Under the pieces are notes generated by a model. The model was not told the origin of the DNA. It made no database searches and saw nothing but the letters and a program-made list of their open reading frames with translations. The position numbers were made by a program, and so were the translations under genes. This document shows positions 54,301-61,454 of a stretch of 64,000 nt of DNA, one piece after another. The stretch is from DATFDN01 sp035685165 (GTDB taxonomy: Bacteria > Pseudomonadota > Alphaproteobacteria > Acetobacterales > Acetobacteraceae): assembly GCA_035685165.1 (NCBI GenBank), contig DASRBI010000004.1, forward strand, positions 186,001 through 250,000. Reading direction: 5' to 3'. The stretch's first letter is position 1. Each line of letters starts with the position of its first letter.

Positions 54301-55039
54301 CGGCGTTGTACCAGTCGGCACTCTCCGGCACGTCGGTCTGCTCGCCCCAGGTCATCGGGCTCGCGGGCGGCAGATCGCAATACCAATCATAGAAGCTCAT
54401 GCACACGCCGCCCAGGAGCGACAGATACCGCGAGCCGGCGGCGTAGCTGACCATCGACATCGCCGGGATGGGCGAGAATCCGATCACGCGGTCCGGGCCG
54501 TAGGTCTTGACGGTGTAGGCGTTGGCCGCGGCAATGATTTCGTTCACTTCGTCCCAGCTCGCGCGCACAAAGCCGCCCAGGCCGCGCTTGCTCGTGTAGC
54601 TCGCGCGCTTCTCGGTATCCTCAACGATCGACGCCCAGGCCGCGACCGGCGCGCGCAGCGCCCGCGCCTCTCGCCATAGCTTCAGCAGGCGCCCGCGCAC
54701 CAGCGGGTGCTTCACGCGGTTTGCTGAGTAGAGATACCACGAATAGCTTGCGCCGCGCGCGCAGCCGCGCGGTTCGTGGTTCGGCATGTCGGGGCGCGTG
54801 CGCGGATAGTCGGTCTGCTGGGTTTCCCAAGTGACGATCCCGCCCTTGACGTAGATTTTCCATGAGCAGGAACCCGTGCAGTTCACCCCATGCGTGGAGC
54901 GGACGATCTTGTCGTGCTGCCAGCGTTTGCGGTACCCATCCTCCCAGTCGCGCGGCTCGTTGGTGACGATGCCGTGCCCTTGGGCGAAGCTGTCGACGGT
55001 CTTGCGAAAGAACGTCAGGCGATCGAGGAACTGGCTCAT
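51320..55039 (-). CDS. narG: Respiratory nitrate reductase alpha subunit NarG
   Basis: A 1239-residue catalytic subunit holding Mo-bisMGD and Fe-S centre FS0. The ligand motif is H50-x3-C54-x3-C58-x34-C93 (STHGVNCTGSCSW and RGCARGAS), exactly as in membrane-bound nitrate reductases. WGSNVPQTRTPDAHF and the GQRGGIHNSVTRAV-type C-terminal motifs are present. It reduces nitrate to nitrite on the cytoplasmic side, taking electrons from NarH/NarI. The gene is complete and is preceded by narK. Confidence 0.98.
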   Translation of the reverse strand: MSQFLDRLTFFRKTVDSFAQGHGIVTNEPRDWEDGYRKRWQHDKIVRSTHGVNCTGSCSWKIYVKGGIVTWETQQTDYPRTRPDMPNHEPRGCARGASYSWYLYSANRVKHPLVRGRLLKLWREARALRAPVAAWASIVEDTEKRASYTSKRGLGGFVRASWDEVNEIIAAANAYTVKTYGPDRVIGFSPIPAMSMVSYAAGSRYLSLLGGVCMSFYDWYCDLPPASPMTWGEQTDVPESADWYNAGYLILWGSNVPQTRTPDAHFYTEVRYKGTKSVVVSPDYAEATKFADLWLHPKQGTDAALAMAMGHVILREFHLDRTVPYFADYARRYTDMPMLVKLVRCGEHYVPDRLLRAEDFVDNLGEANNPAWKTVALDETGRAVAPRGSIGFRWGEQGKWNLEAKDGAGAKISLVLSLAAEADVAPVPVAFPYFGASAPHDFQATAHPNVLVRNVPARTLALKEGAVPVATVFDLLCGNYGLDRGFGGAHVARSYEDDVPFTPAWAERVTGVPRHHIVHVAREFAANAEQTQGRSMVILGAGLNHWYHMDMAYRGIINLLVLCGCIGQSGGGWSHYVGQEKLRPQTGWLPVAFALDWNRPPRQQNSTSFFYAHTDQWRYETLNVREILSPTAPPGAWDGALIDYNVRAERMGWLPSAPQLKQNPLTLAARAEAAGLEAKDYVARALRAGELELACHDPDDPANWPRNMFVWRSNLLGSSGKGHEYFLKHLLGTKNGVLGKDLGAEGRAKPSEVAWHAKAPEGKLDLLVTLDFRMSTTCIYSDIVLPTATWYEKNDLNTSDMHPFIHPLSAAVDPAWESRSDWEIYRGIAKAFSAVAPEVLGRERDVVLTPILHDTAGELAQPYEVEDWKASGAVPQPGRTMPSVTVVERDYPGLYERFTSIGPLLEKLGNGGKGIGWNTSHEVDFLRALNGTAPNGQPRLETDTDAIEAILTLAPETNGEVAVKAWEALSKVTGQAHAHLARPKEDEKIRFADIVAQPRKIISSPTWSGIESEKVCYNAGYTNVHELIPWRTLTGRQQLYQDHPWMRAFGEAFVTWRPPVDTKTIAPVLGRHGNGSKEIVLNFITPHQKWGIHSTYSDNLLMLTLNRGGPVIWISEDDAARAGIADNDWIEAYNVNGALVARAVVSQRVNPGMALMYHAQEKIVNIPGSEVTGQRGGIHNSVTRAVLKPTHMIGGYAQQSYGFNYYGTVGSNRDEFIIVRRMNKVDWLEGPAGAVQEAV

Positions 55040-55050
55040 CGCGCGCCCCC

Positions 55051-56385
55051 TTACCGCGCCACCGCGCGGGTGCGCGTGCGGATGAAACCGGCCGAGACGA
55101 TGATCGCCGCCAGGGCCAGCACGACGTAGGAGAAGAACCCGCCGGAATAGCCGTTATCGCCGAGCGCGCCGGCGAACAGCCCGAGCACCGGCGGCAGCAC
55201 GAACCCGCCGAGCGCGCCGAGGCCGCCGACGATGCCCGATGCCCCGCCCACCGCGTGCGGCACGTATTTCGGCACCATCTTGAACACCGCCGCATTGGCG
55301 AGCCCCATGCCGAGACCGATCAAGAGTTCGCCCACGACGTTGACGGGAAAGGCGATGATCCCGGTCAGCAGCGCCGCGCCGGCGAGCACGATCGCGAACG
55401 AGAGGGCCGCCATCACCTCGCCGCCGAACCGCTCGGCAAGCGAGCCGCCGCCGACGCGCGCGAGCGCCGCCAGAAGCGAGAAGCCGACGCCGCCCAGCAC
55501 GCCCGCCTGCGCCGGACTGAGGTGATGCAGGTTCATCCAGTAGGTCGGGAACCAGGCGGTCAGCGCCAGGAACCCGCCGAAGGAAACGAAATAGAGAAAC
55601 GTCAGGCCCCAGGTGCGCGTCTCGTCCGCCGCCGTCAGCAGAGCGCCCCAAGCGGAATCGCCGGGAAACAGCTCCTCGCCATGACGCGCGGCGATCTCGC
55701 GCGCCGTCGCCACGTCCTCGCCGGCGGCGCGGAGCTGGAAGTAATAGGCGTCGCGCGCGAGCCAGCCATAGATGCCGGCGCCGAGCAGCAGGAAAGCAAG
55801 CCAGGCAAGATAGGACCCGGCGAGGCCGAACGCGGCAATGGCGAGCGGCAGGATCAGCGTAAATAGGCCGGGCGCGAGATTGCCGACGCCGCCGTAGATG
55901 CCGAGCGCAGTTCCTTGCCGGTTTTTGGGGAACCAGTAGGCGACTTGCGGCACGCCGACCGAGAACGAGGCGACACCACACCCGCTCATGAAGCCGAACA
56001 TCAGGATGATGGGATAAAGCGCCGCGGTCACGTGCGGCACGGTGACCAGGATGAACACCAGCCCCCACATGCCGACGATGGAGATGCCGAACAGCGTCAG
56101 CATCGGCAGGCGGCCACCCACCTTGTCCACCCAGGCGCCGAACGGGATCCGCAACAGCGAGCCGGTGAGCTGCGGTGCTGCGACCAGCAGTCCCACCAGC
56201 AGCGGAGAAAGCTGCATCGACTGCTGGAACGCGTGCGCGGCCGGCCCGTACAGCGCCACCGCCGCGAAACCGATAAAGAACCCCCAGGTGGCCATGACCA
56301 AGCCCTGGCGCGGCGTGCCCCGCAGGCCGGCAACGCCTCCGGCGGTCCGCTCGCCCGGCCGGCGCGGCGATAAGGTTGCTTCCAC
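55051..56385 (-). CDS. narK: Nitrate/nitrite MFS transporter NarK
   Basis: A 444-residue, 12-TM member of the nitrate-nitrite porter family. Nitrate signatures are GLVMATWGFFIGFAAVALYGPAAHAF in TM1, SGCGVASFSVGVPQVAYWFPKNRQGTALGIYGGVGNLAPG, and VGGASGIVGGLGALGGFVLPPVLG in the C-half. The start GTG at 56385 is chosen for the AAGGGGAG about nine bases upstream, though an earlier in-frame start at 56439 exists. It likely exchanges nitrate and nitrite. It lies 11 bases upstream of narG and has the FNR/DNR-type box 54 bases ahead of it. Confidence 0.94.
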   Translation of the reverse strand: MEATLSPRRPGERTAGGVAGLRGTPRQGLVMATWGFFIGFAAVALYGPAAHAFQQSMQLSPLLVGLLVAAPQLTGSLLRIPFGAWVDKVGGRLPMLTLFGISIVGMWGLVFILVTVPHVTAALYPIILMFGFMSGCGVASFSVGVPQVAYWFPKNRQGTALGIYGGVGNLAPGLFTLILPLAIAAFGLAGSYLAWLAFLLLGAGIYGWLARDAYYFQLRAAGEDVATAREIAARHGEELFPGDSAWGALLTAADETRTWGLTFLYFVSFGGFLALTAWFPTYWMNLHHLSPAQAGVLGGVGFSLLAALARVGGGSLAERFGGEVMAALSFAIVLAGAALLTGIIAFPVNVVGELLIGLGMGLANAAVFKMVPKYVPHAVGGASGIVGGLGALGGFVLPPVLGLFAGALGDNGYSGGFFSYVVLALAAIIVSAGFIRTRTRAVAR

Positions 56386-56438
56386 AGCGCGGTCTCCCCT
56401 TGGCCCGGGGAGGATCGCGCGCCCTACCGGGCGGCGCA

Positions 56439-56452
56439 TTGATCCAGATCAT
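56439..56452. promoter_or_regulatory. FNR/DNR/NNR-type box between narK and the Crp/Fnr gene
   Basis: TTGATCCAGATCAT matches TTGAT-N4-ATCAA with one mismatch in the last base. It is centred at 56445.5, 60 bases before narK (minus) and 42 bases before the regulator's ATG (plus), so it can control both divergent units under low oxygen or NO. Confidence 0.75.
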
Positions 56453-56487
56453 TGGATGGCGTGATCCGCGCGCCGAGGAAGGGTGAC

Positions 56488-57273
56488 ATGAGTCACGGCC
56501 ACGAGGCGAACGGGGCACGGGCCGCAGCGGGCGGAGCAGGCGAGTGGCTGGGATCGGCCCGCGATGCGCTCGGCGACGTGCCTTGGCTGCGCGCGGTATC
56601 GGCGCCGATGCTCGACGCGCTGGCGGAGCAGGCGATCCTCCACCGCGTGCCCGCCGGCAGTATCTTATTCGATCAGTCCGAAATACCGGCCGCCGCGCAG
56701 TTGCTGATCCGCGGCGCCGTGGAGCTGATCGGCGTGCGCAACCGCACGGAGATGCTCGTCGAGGTCATCCGCCCGGCCGACCTGCTTCTCCCGGCGGCGG
56801 TACTCAACCGGCAGCCCTACCTGCTCCGCGCCCGCGTGCTCAAGGAAGCGCAGTTGCTTATTTTGCGGGCGGACGCGTTGCGGCGTGCCGCCGCCGCGGA
56901 TCATTCGCTCGCGCTCGCGCTCGTTGCCTGCCAGGCGGCCCAATTCCGCCGCCAGGTGAAGCAGGCGAAGAACCTGAAATTGCGTTCCGGCGAGGAGCGC
57001 GTGGGCCACTACCTGCTCGCGTTGGCGGAGGAGCGGGCGGCGGGCGAACCAGTCCGGCTGCCGCAGGAAAAACGCCTGATCGCATCCCAACTCGGGATGG
57101 AGCGGGAAACCTTTTCGCGGATCCTCGCCGCCATGCCGCGCTACGGCATCCGGGTCGAGGGCCAGATCGTCATTGTCGAGAACCTCGCGACCGCGCGGTC
57201 ACGTTTTCCAAGCGATCCCCTGATCGACGGGGCCGAGCCGGTCATGCCGCTCGCGGCGCTGCGGGGAGCTTAG
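56488..57273 (+). CDS. Crp/Fnr family transcriptional regulator (DNR/NnrR-like)
   Basis: A 261-residue Crp/Fnr protein. It has a cNMP-type beta-roll (AILHRVPAGSILFDQSEIPAAAQLLIRGAVELIGVRN) and a C-terminal HTH with recognition-type segment LIASQLGMERETFSRILAAMP, which includes the E-x-x-S-R pattern for reading the FNR half-site. No N-terminal Cys cluster exists (a lone Cys is in the middle), so it is unlike oxygen-sensing FNR and closer to NO-responsive DNR/NnrR. ATG 56488 follows an AGGAAGGG site. It is divergent from narK with a shared box and probably drives nar genes. Confidence 0.88.
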   Translation: MSHGHEANGARAAAGGAGEWLGSARDALGDVPWLRAVSAPMLDALAEQAILHRVPAGSILFDQSEIPAAAQLLIRGAVELIGVRNRTEMLVEVIRPADLLLPAAVLNRQPYLLRARVLKEAQLLILRADALRRAAAADHSLALALVACQAAQFRRQVKQAKNLKLRSGEERVGHYLLALAEERAAGEPVRLPQEKRLIASQLGMERETFSRILAAMPRYGIRVEGQIVIVENLATARSRFPSDPLIDGAEPVMPLAALRGA

Positions 57274-57318
57274 ATCGTGCGGCCTGAGCCCGCCGCAACA
57301 GCGTTACGGCAAAGTTAC

Positions 57319-57363
57319 TGGCGGACCCGACACGACTCGAACGTGCGACCTTCGCCTTCGGAG
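57319..57363 (-). other. 3' half of tRNA-Arg(CCG): attachment-site scar
   Basis: On the minus strand, from 57363 down, the anticodon loop CTCCGAA (anticodon CCG) is followed by GGCGA, the five-base variable AGGTC, a T stem GCACG, T loop TTCGAGT, CGTGT, the acceptor CGGGTCC, G and CCA. The 5' half does not fit: no GGACCCG acceptor strand or matching anticodon stem lies upstream. Such half-tRNAs at an integrase gene are the usual att sites of integrative elements. The intact tRNA and the partner att site would be outside the window. Confidence 0.6.
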
Positions 57364-57492
57364 TCCGTTAAGCTGCCCATCCGAAATGCACGCCAGTCCA
57401 CGCTATGGTACGCTATCTATCTGATCTGACTGGCTTCCCCGAAAAGCGAGGAGCACGTTCATATCCGACACTGCGCCGCAATTTCCGCCCAG

Positions 57493-57849
57493 GTGCTTAC
57501 GTGGTGCTTACACGAGAAGTCGGCGGAGCGATCTGAAGGTGGACGGTCAAAGAAGCCGAGCACTATCACCGTCGACGTCGGCCGCATCCACCGGCACCTG
57601 ATCCCGCTGATCGGCACGGGTCGCGTGAAGGATCTGACGAAGGCTGACATTAACAAGGTCCTGAAGGACATCATGGCCGCCGACACGATCTCAGGCTATA
57701 TCCAGAGATTGCTGGATGGCATTGAGTTCAAACAGACGCCCTATGCACCGGACCGAGATTCACGGCGTGCCGCTCTCGATCGCTTCTTGACCAAAGCCGC
57801 CGCCGATCCGGCGAAGGAGACGGAGGCCGAGATCCCGCTCGCCACATAG
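57493..57849 (+). pseudogene. Truncated tyrosine integrase, core-binding domain only
   Basis: Only the N-terminal SAM-like core-binding part is left: GGRSKKPSTITVDVGRIHRHLIPLIGTGRVKDLTKADINKVLKDIMAADT is typical of tyrosine integrases. Residues after about 66 are unrelated or degenerate, and the catalytic R-H-R-Y region is missing. The start GTG at 57493 is poor. It lies about 130 bases from the tRNA scar, the normal place for an element integrase, so it is its dead remains. Confidence 0.65.
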
Positions 57850-57889
57850 GGCGCGCGTCGGTGGACGGCGCAAGGATTGGATCAGGGGT

Positions 57890-58408
57890 ATGCCCTTCAA
57901 GCCTTTCGATGACATTCTGACGCCCGATCCCCGCTTCGCCGACCGATGCGTCGTTGAAGGTGGCACCGCCCGGCGAATGACGCTTGCCGATCGTCATCGC
58001 ACGATCGCGGGCATCAATCTCAGCGACGCGGTGCCCAAGGAGGTCGACGCAGCCTTCGACCGCGTTCGAAACACCGTCATCTACGCCTTCTTCGACTATG
58101 ATCTGTTCGTTGTCGGTGAGGTGCAGGCCTTCGGCGCATTCGAGCTGGCGCTGAAACACCGCCTCAACGGACATGGCGGCACCGCACGGGGCACGCTGTG
58201 CAGTCTCGTCGATCGGGCAAGGAAGGGTGGCCACCTTCCTACGCTCACGTCAGGCGCCAACCCTCTTTCCGATCCGATCGAAACGCTGATCGCCCTACGC
58301 AATGGCCTGTCCCACGGCACCTCGGACGTGCACTCGCCCGGTATGGCGCTCGAAGTGGTGGGGGCCTGCGCCTTTTGGATCAGCCACCTCTATCCAGTCC
58401 CGCCGTGA
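57890..58408 (+). CDS. Hypothetical protein with HEPN-like RN-x3-H motif
   Basis: A 172-residue protein I cannot assign to a named family. Its C-terminus has IETLIALRNGLSHGTSDVHSPGMALEVVGACAFWISHL, where RNGLSH gives the R-x4-H pattern of HEPN-type RNases and related all-alpha proteins; helices precede it (FDRVRNTVIYAFFDYDLFVVGEVQAFGAFELALKHRL). HEPN proteins often serve in toxin-antitoxin or defence systems, but no antitoxin-like partner is recognised next to it. It looks intact among decayed neighbours. Confidence 0.5.
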   Translation: MPFKPFDDILTPDPRFADRCVVEGGTARRMTLADRHRTIAGINLSDAVPKEVDAAFDRVRNTVIYAFFDYDLFVVGEVQAFGAFELALKHRLNGHGGTARGTLCSLVDRARKGGHLPTLTSGANPLSDPIETLIALRNGLSHGTSDVHSPGMALEVVGACAFWISHLYPVPP

Positions 58409-58423
58409 TGCCGTGGCCCAGGC

Positions 58424-58985
58424 TTATGCGTCGGCGCGGGGCCACCGTAGTTTGCCGCGGCCGACACGGAGCGCATCCATCAGGTCTGTTGGCTTGGCCA
58501 ATCGCCCCGAAAACAGGCTTGGCTTCGGTTCCACAGCGGGTTTCTTGAACGGCGCCACCCGGCGGTAGTCGGGCGTCGTCAGCTATGTACGTCCATCACC
58601 CATATCCGTAATGATCCGATATAGACCAGCCGGCGGCACCGATGGCGCGGCAACATCGACAAGGCGCTTATAGCGCTCAATCGACCATTTCTGGATCCCG
58701 CCGTTGAGGGCTTCGGTCCTGAAGCGCGCCCAGAGCGCGGCAGTGTCTGGCGTTGGCCAGTCGCCGGCGTCTGTAAACGCGGTGATTTCGTCGGATTCTA
58801 ACCACGCGCGCATCTCGGCTGGCGTCACGAAAACGGGGGTCGCGGTCTGGATCGCCGCGATGGCCGCCCGCCTCGACGGGCGGCCCGCGCGAACCAACAT
58901 CGACATCATGAACTGCGGCATGCCGGTTTCCAGAGAGGCGGCGGCGCCACCTGGGATGATGTCTGGCGACCAGCCCAAAGTCAGG
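58424..58985 (-). pseudogene. Unidentified protein, interrupted by an in-frame stop
   Basis: From about 58985 the minus frame reads NADLTLGWSPDIIPGG and later MPQFMMSMLVRAGRPSRRAA, then EMRAWLESDEITAFTDAGDWP and YKRLVDVAAP to a TAG at 58583-58585. The same frame then continues in plausible protein (PDYRRVAPFKKPAVEPKP to RGKLRWPRADA) to a TAA at 58424-58426. I do not recognise the family. It seems to be one gene with a nonsense codon or two adjoining fragments, fused at its upstream end to helicase sequence. Confidence 0.45.
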
Positions 58986-59548
58986 TCCGCATTCCCGACA
59001 AAAGCGGGTTGGATAGAGTCGGTGGCCGGGCGCGCTGGGATCTTCGAGCTGGCCTTCGAACAGAACATCTCTGGGCTTCTCGGTCAGCGTGGTGAAAACC
59101 TCGCCGGCGCCGGAGATGCACTGATGGAACTTGAACGCCAGAAATGCACCTGTCCCTAAGCCACCCCGTTCTGTTTCCGGGAGGCTGATGCGGGTCAGAA
59201 AAGTCTCAAGACTGCTTCGGCAGGTTTCGGACTCTACGCCGCTGTCCTTTGACAGCAGCGCTACGGCCTCTCCAAAATCAATCGGCTTCTTGCGCTTGAG
59301 TTCCTGCTCGTCCTCCAGCCCAATTGCCAATTCGGTCCAGACCGACAGTGGGTGCTTCCTCAGGATCTCATCGGTCAACACGCTTGGCAGCGCAGATGTC
59401 ACGACAGAAGCGAGTCCGGCCAGAAGCGCCCCGCATCGTACTGGCGGTTTATCTCGGCCTTTAGGTCATCAGAACGAATAGTGCTGAACGATCGTGAGAA
59501 ACGGGTATAAGAATCGATGAGGCGGTGGTCAAATTCGAACGCTTTCAT
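58986..59548 (-). pseudogene. Fragments of a large SF2 helicase, DISARM DrmA-like
   Basis: Two frames on the minus strand overlap at 59399-59402. The first (59548-59399, 49 residues) starts MKAFEFDHRLIDSYTRFSRSF and ends at FWPDSLLS; the second begins at GTG 59402 and reads ILRKHPLSVWTELAIGL, FHQCISGAGEVFTTL and LYPTRFCRECG. The start resembles N-termini, and the FCRECG region the Cys motif, of long helicases carrying DUF1998-like segments, such as DISARM DrmA. A big internal part is missing between them. Assignment rests on memory of the family pattern, so it is tentative. Confidence 0.45.
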
Positions 59549-59560
59549 TGCCGACCTTGA

Positions 59561-59818
59561 CTCGTCTACGACCTAACCAGTTTCAGCCAAGTTGTGCTGA
59601 CGGCGGCGCGCGAGCTGCAGCAGATCAACAACCAGATCCAGATGTTGACCAATCAGGCGACGAGCCTGGTCAACCAGGCGCGCAATCTCGCCAACCTGCC
59701 GATGTCGAGGCTGACCCAGCTTCAGTCGTCGATCGCACAGACCCAGTCGCTGCTCGGTCAAGCGCAAAACATCGCCTTCAACGTCCAGCGGATCGAGCAG
59801 GCTTATTCGACCAGCTAT
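59561..59818 (+). pseudogene. trbJ: trbJ internal fragment
   Basis: An 86-codon piece of a P-type conjugative transfer protein TrbJ. LVYDLTSFSQVVLTAARELQQINNQIQMLTNQA followed by LVNQARNLANLPMSRLTQLQSSIAQTQSLLGQAQNIAFNVQRIEQAY is characteristic of the family's coiled-coil part. Signal peptide and C-terminal third are missing. From 59819 the frame loses similarity and trbF begins in another frame. Confidence 0.75.
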
Positions 59819-60312
59819 GGCAGAGCATCGTCCCCTGGGTGGTGCAGGTCGACAAGCTCGGCCAGGCGCAGGCCGTCGCGCCGGCCACGGCCGACTATGC
59901 CCCGAGCGATCCGGAGATCGCTTGGTATCTTGCCCATTTCATCGAAATGGTCCGCTCGCTGCCGGCCGATCCGATCATCGTGCGGCAGAACTGGCTGCAG
60001 GCCTACGACTTCACCACCACCTCGGGCTCGCAGGCGCTCAACGACTACGCCCGAGCGAACGACCCCTTCGCCAAGCTGGGTCACCAGCAGATCGCCATCG
60101 ACGTCTCGAGCGTGATCCGCGCATCGCCGTCCAGCTTCCGGGTCGAGTGGGTCGAGCACCGCTATCAGGACGGCGCGCTCGCCGAGACCTCACGCTGGAC
60201 CGCGATCCTCACCGTCGCGATCCAGCCGCCGACCTCCGCCGACGTGCTCCGCAAGAACCCGCTCGGCATTTACGTCACCGCCATCAACTGGTCGAAGGAG
60301 CTGGGACAATGA
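59819..60312 (+). pseudogene. trbF: trbF, C-terminal part
   Basis: A VirB8-like TrbF without its N-terminal cytoplasmic and membrane segment. It reads SIVPWVVQVDKLGQAQAVAPATADY, LAHFIEMVRSLPADPIIVRQNWLQAYDF, then LNDYARANDPFAKLG and LRKNPLGIYVTAINWSKELG, ending with TGA at 60312. The N-terminal half is replaced by trbJ in another frame, so trbL and parts of two genes are deleted. The stop overlaps the trbG start. Confidence 0.78.
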
Positions 60313-60636
60313 CCCCGCCGATTTCAATGGAAGCCGGCGGTCCGGCTTCACGTCTTTCAGTCTCTCAACCGAGCCAGAAGGGCGGCTTTGCGCCTTTCCG
60401 TAAATCTGGCTTCGCGGCTCTGATGCTGTCCGTGACGGCGCTCGGCGGCTGCGCCCACAAGTTCATTCCGCCCGACATCAAATACGACAACGCCGTGCCG
60501 GCGAAGCTCACCGTCGATCTCCCGGCGCCGGTCAAGATCGTCGAGCTGACGAAGCCCTTGCCGCTGCCCGGGCAGTTGAAGCCCGTTGCGGCCGGGAAGG
60601 CACCACCGCAATCGCCCGATCCAGAGGTACGCGTTG
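60309..60636 (+). pseudogene. trbG: trbG, N-terminal part
   Basis: The first 109 residues of TrbG (VirB9-like). A lipoprotein signal ends at Cys48 (ALGGCAH), followed by KFIPPDIKYDNAVPAKLTVD and VKIVELTKPLPLPGQLKPV, as in P-type TrbG. ATG 60309 overlaps the trbF stop. The C-terminal beta-sandwich domain is missing: at about 60631 the sequence shifts to trbI in a different frame. Confidence 0.75.
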
Positions 60637-61029
60637 TTCGCCCAGACCAATCAGCAGCCGCAGCCGGTCGGCCTCGTTGCTCCGCCGGCGACGGCGACAC
60701 AGGGCGGTCCGGCACCCACGCCACTCGTCGATGCTGGGTCCGCGCAGAATATGCAGGATCGCAAGACTGCGTTTCTCGACGCCGCGACGGACAAGCGAAC
60801 GGTCAGCCCCGACCGTCTCGAAGCCAAGGCTTCGCCCTATATCGTGCAGGCGGGAACCGGGATCCCTGCGACGCTCATCACCGGCAACCGCTCCGATCTT
60901 CCGGGCCAGATCACTGCCCAGGTGACGGAGGCCGTCTGCGACAGCCCGACCGGGCAATACCTGTTGATCCCGCAGGGCGCGAAACTGGTCGGTCAATACG
61001 ACAGCTCGGTCGCCTTCGGTCAGAGCCGC
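60631..61029 (+). pseudogene. trbI: trbI, central part
   Basis: A VirB10-like TrbI fragment: ALFAQTNQQPQPVGLVAPP, then RKTAFLDAATDKRTVSPDRL and the conserved ASPYIVQAGTGIPATLITG, DLPGQITAQVTEAVCDSPTGQYLLIPQGAKLVGQYDSSVAFGQSR. The N-terminal membrane anchor and the C-terminal half are missing. The next in-frame codon is an ATG that starts unrelated sequence. Confidence 0.75.
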
Positions 61030-61401
61030 ATGAGAAGTCGAGATAGTTTTCGCGCAACATGTCGAGCAAACGGCGCAGGCTTCCAGCGGGGTACACAGAC
61101 TCGGTGGCAGCTCTTCGCGAACGACGCAACTGGTGCGCCGACGCTGACCGACATGGGCGAGAGCGTCCCCATCGCGACAGGCGGCGTGCTAACCCTGTGC
61201 ATCGCAGCATCGCCCAACGGCAGTTCCGTCTGGTCGCGCGTCGTCGCCGAGGTCTCCGGCGCGGTCTTCGAGCAGGAGATTACCGCCGACTCGCCAGCTG
61301 CTACGCAGTTCCTGTCGCCACGACCCTTCCCAAACACCGGCGCGACGACCGCCGCTGTCGCCTATGACTATGTCAAGGTGTATCTGCAGACGGAGTTCTG
61401 A
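61030..61401 (+). pseudogene. Phage-structural-protein-like fragment
   Basis: A 123-residue C-terminal piece, in frame with trbI upstream. It reads WQLFANDATGAPTLTDMGESV, GGVLTLCIAASPNGSSVWSRVV, SGAVFEQEITADSPAATQFLS and ends GATTAAVAYDYVKVYLQTEF. This pattern resembles the end of beta-rich tail or decoration proteins that I recall from phages ('...AVALDxxSLYIETDY'). I cannot name the family. Its N-terminus is lost. Confidence 0.4.
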
Positions 61402-61454
61402 TCCATGAGCTTCCTGCGTGGAGCGTAGATAGGCGAAGGCCGGGACTTTCGCTT

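Noticed and set aside
57319..57395. A complete tRNA gene on the minus strand
   Set aside because: Only the anticodon loop to CCA fits. No 5' acceptor GGACCCG or matching D and anticodon stem is found 48 bases upstream of the T stem.
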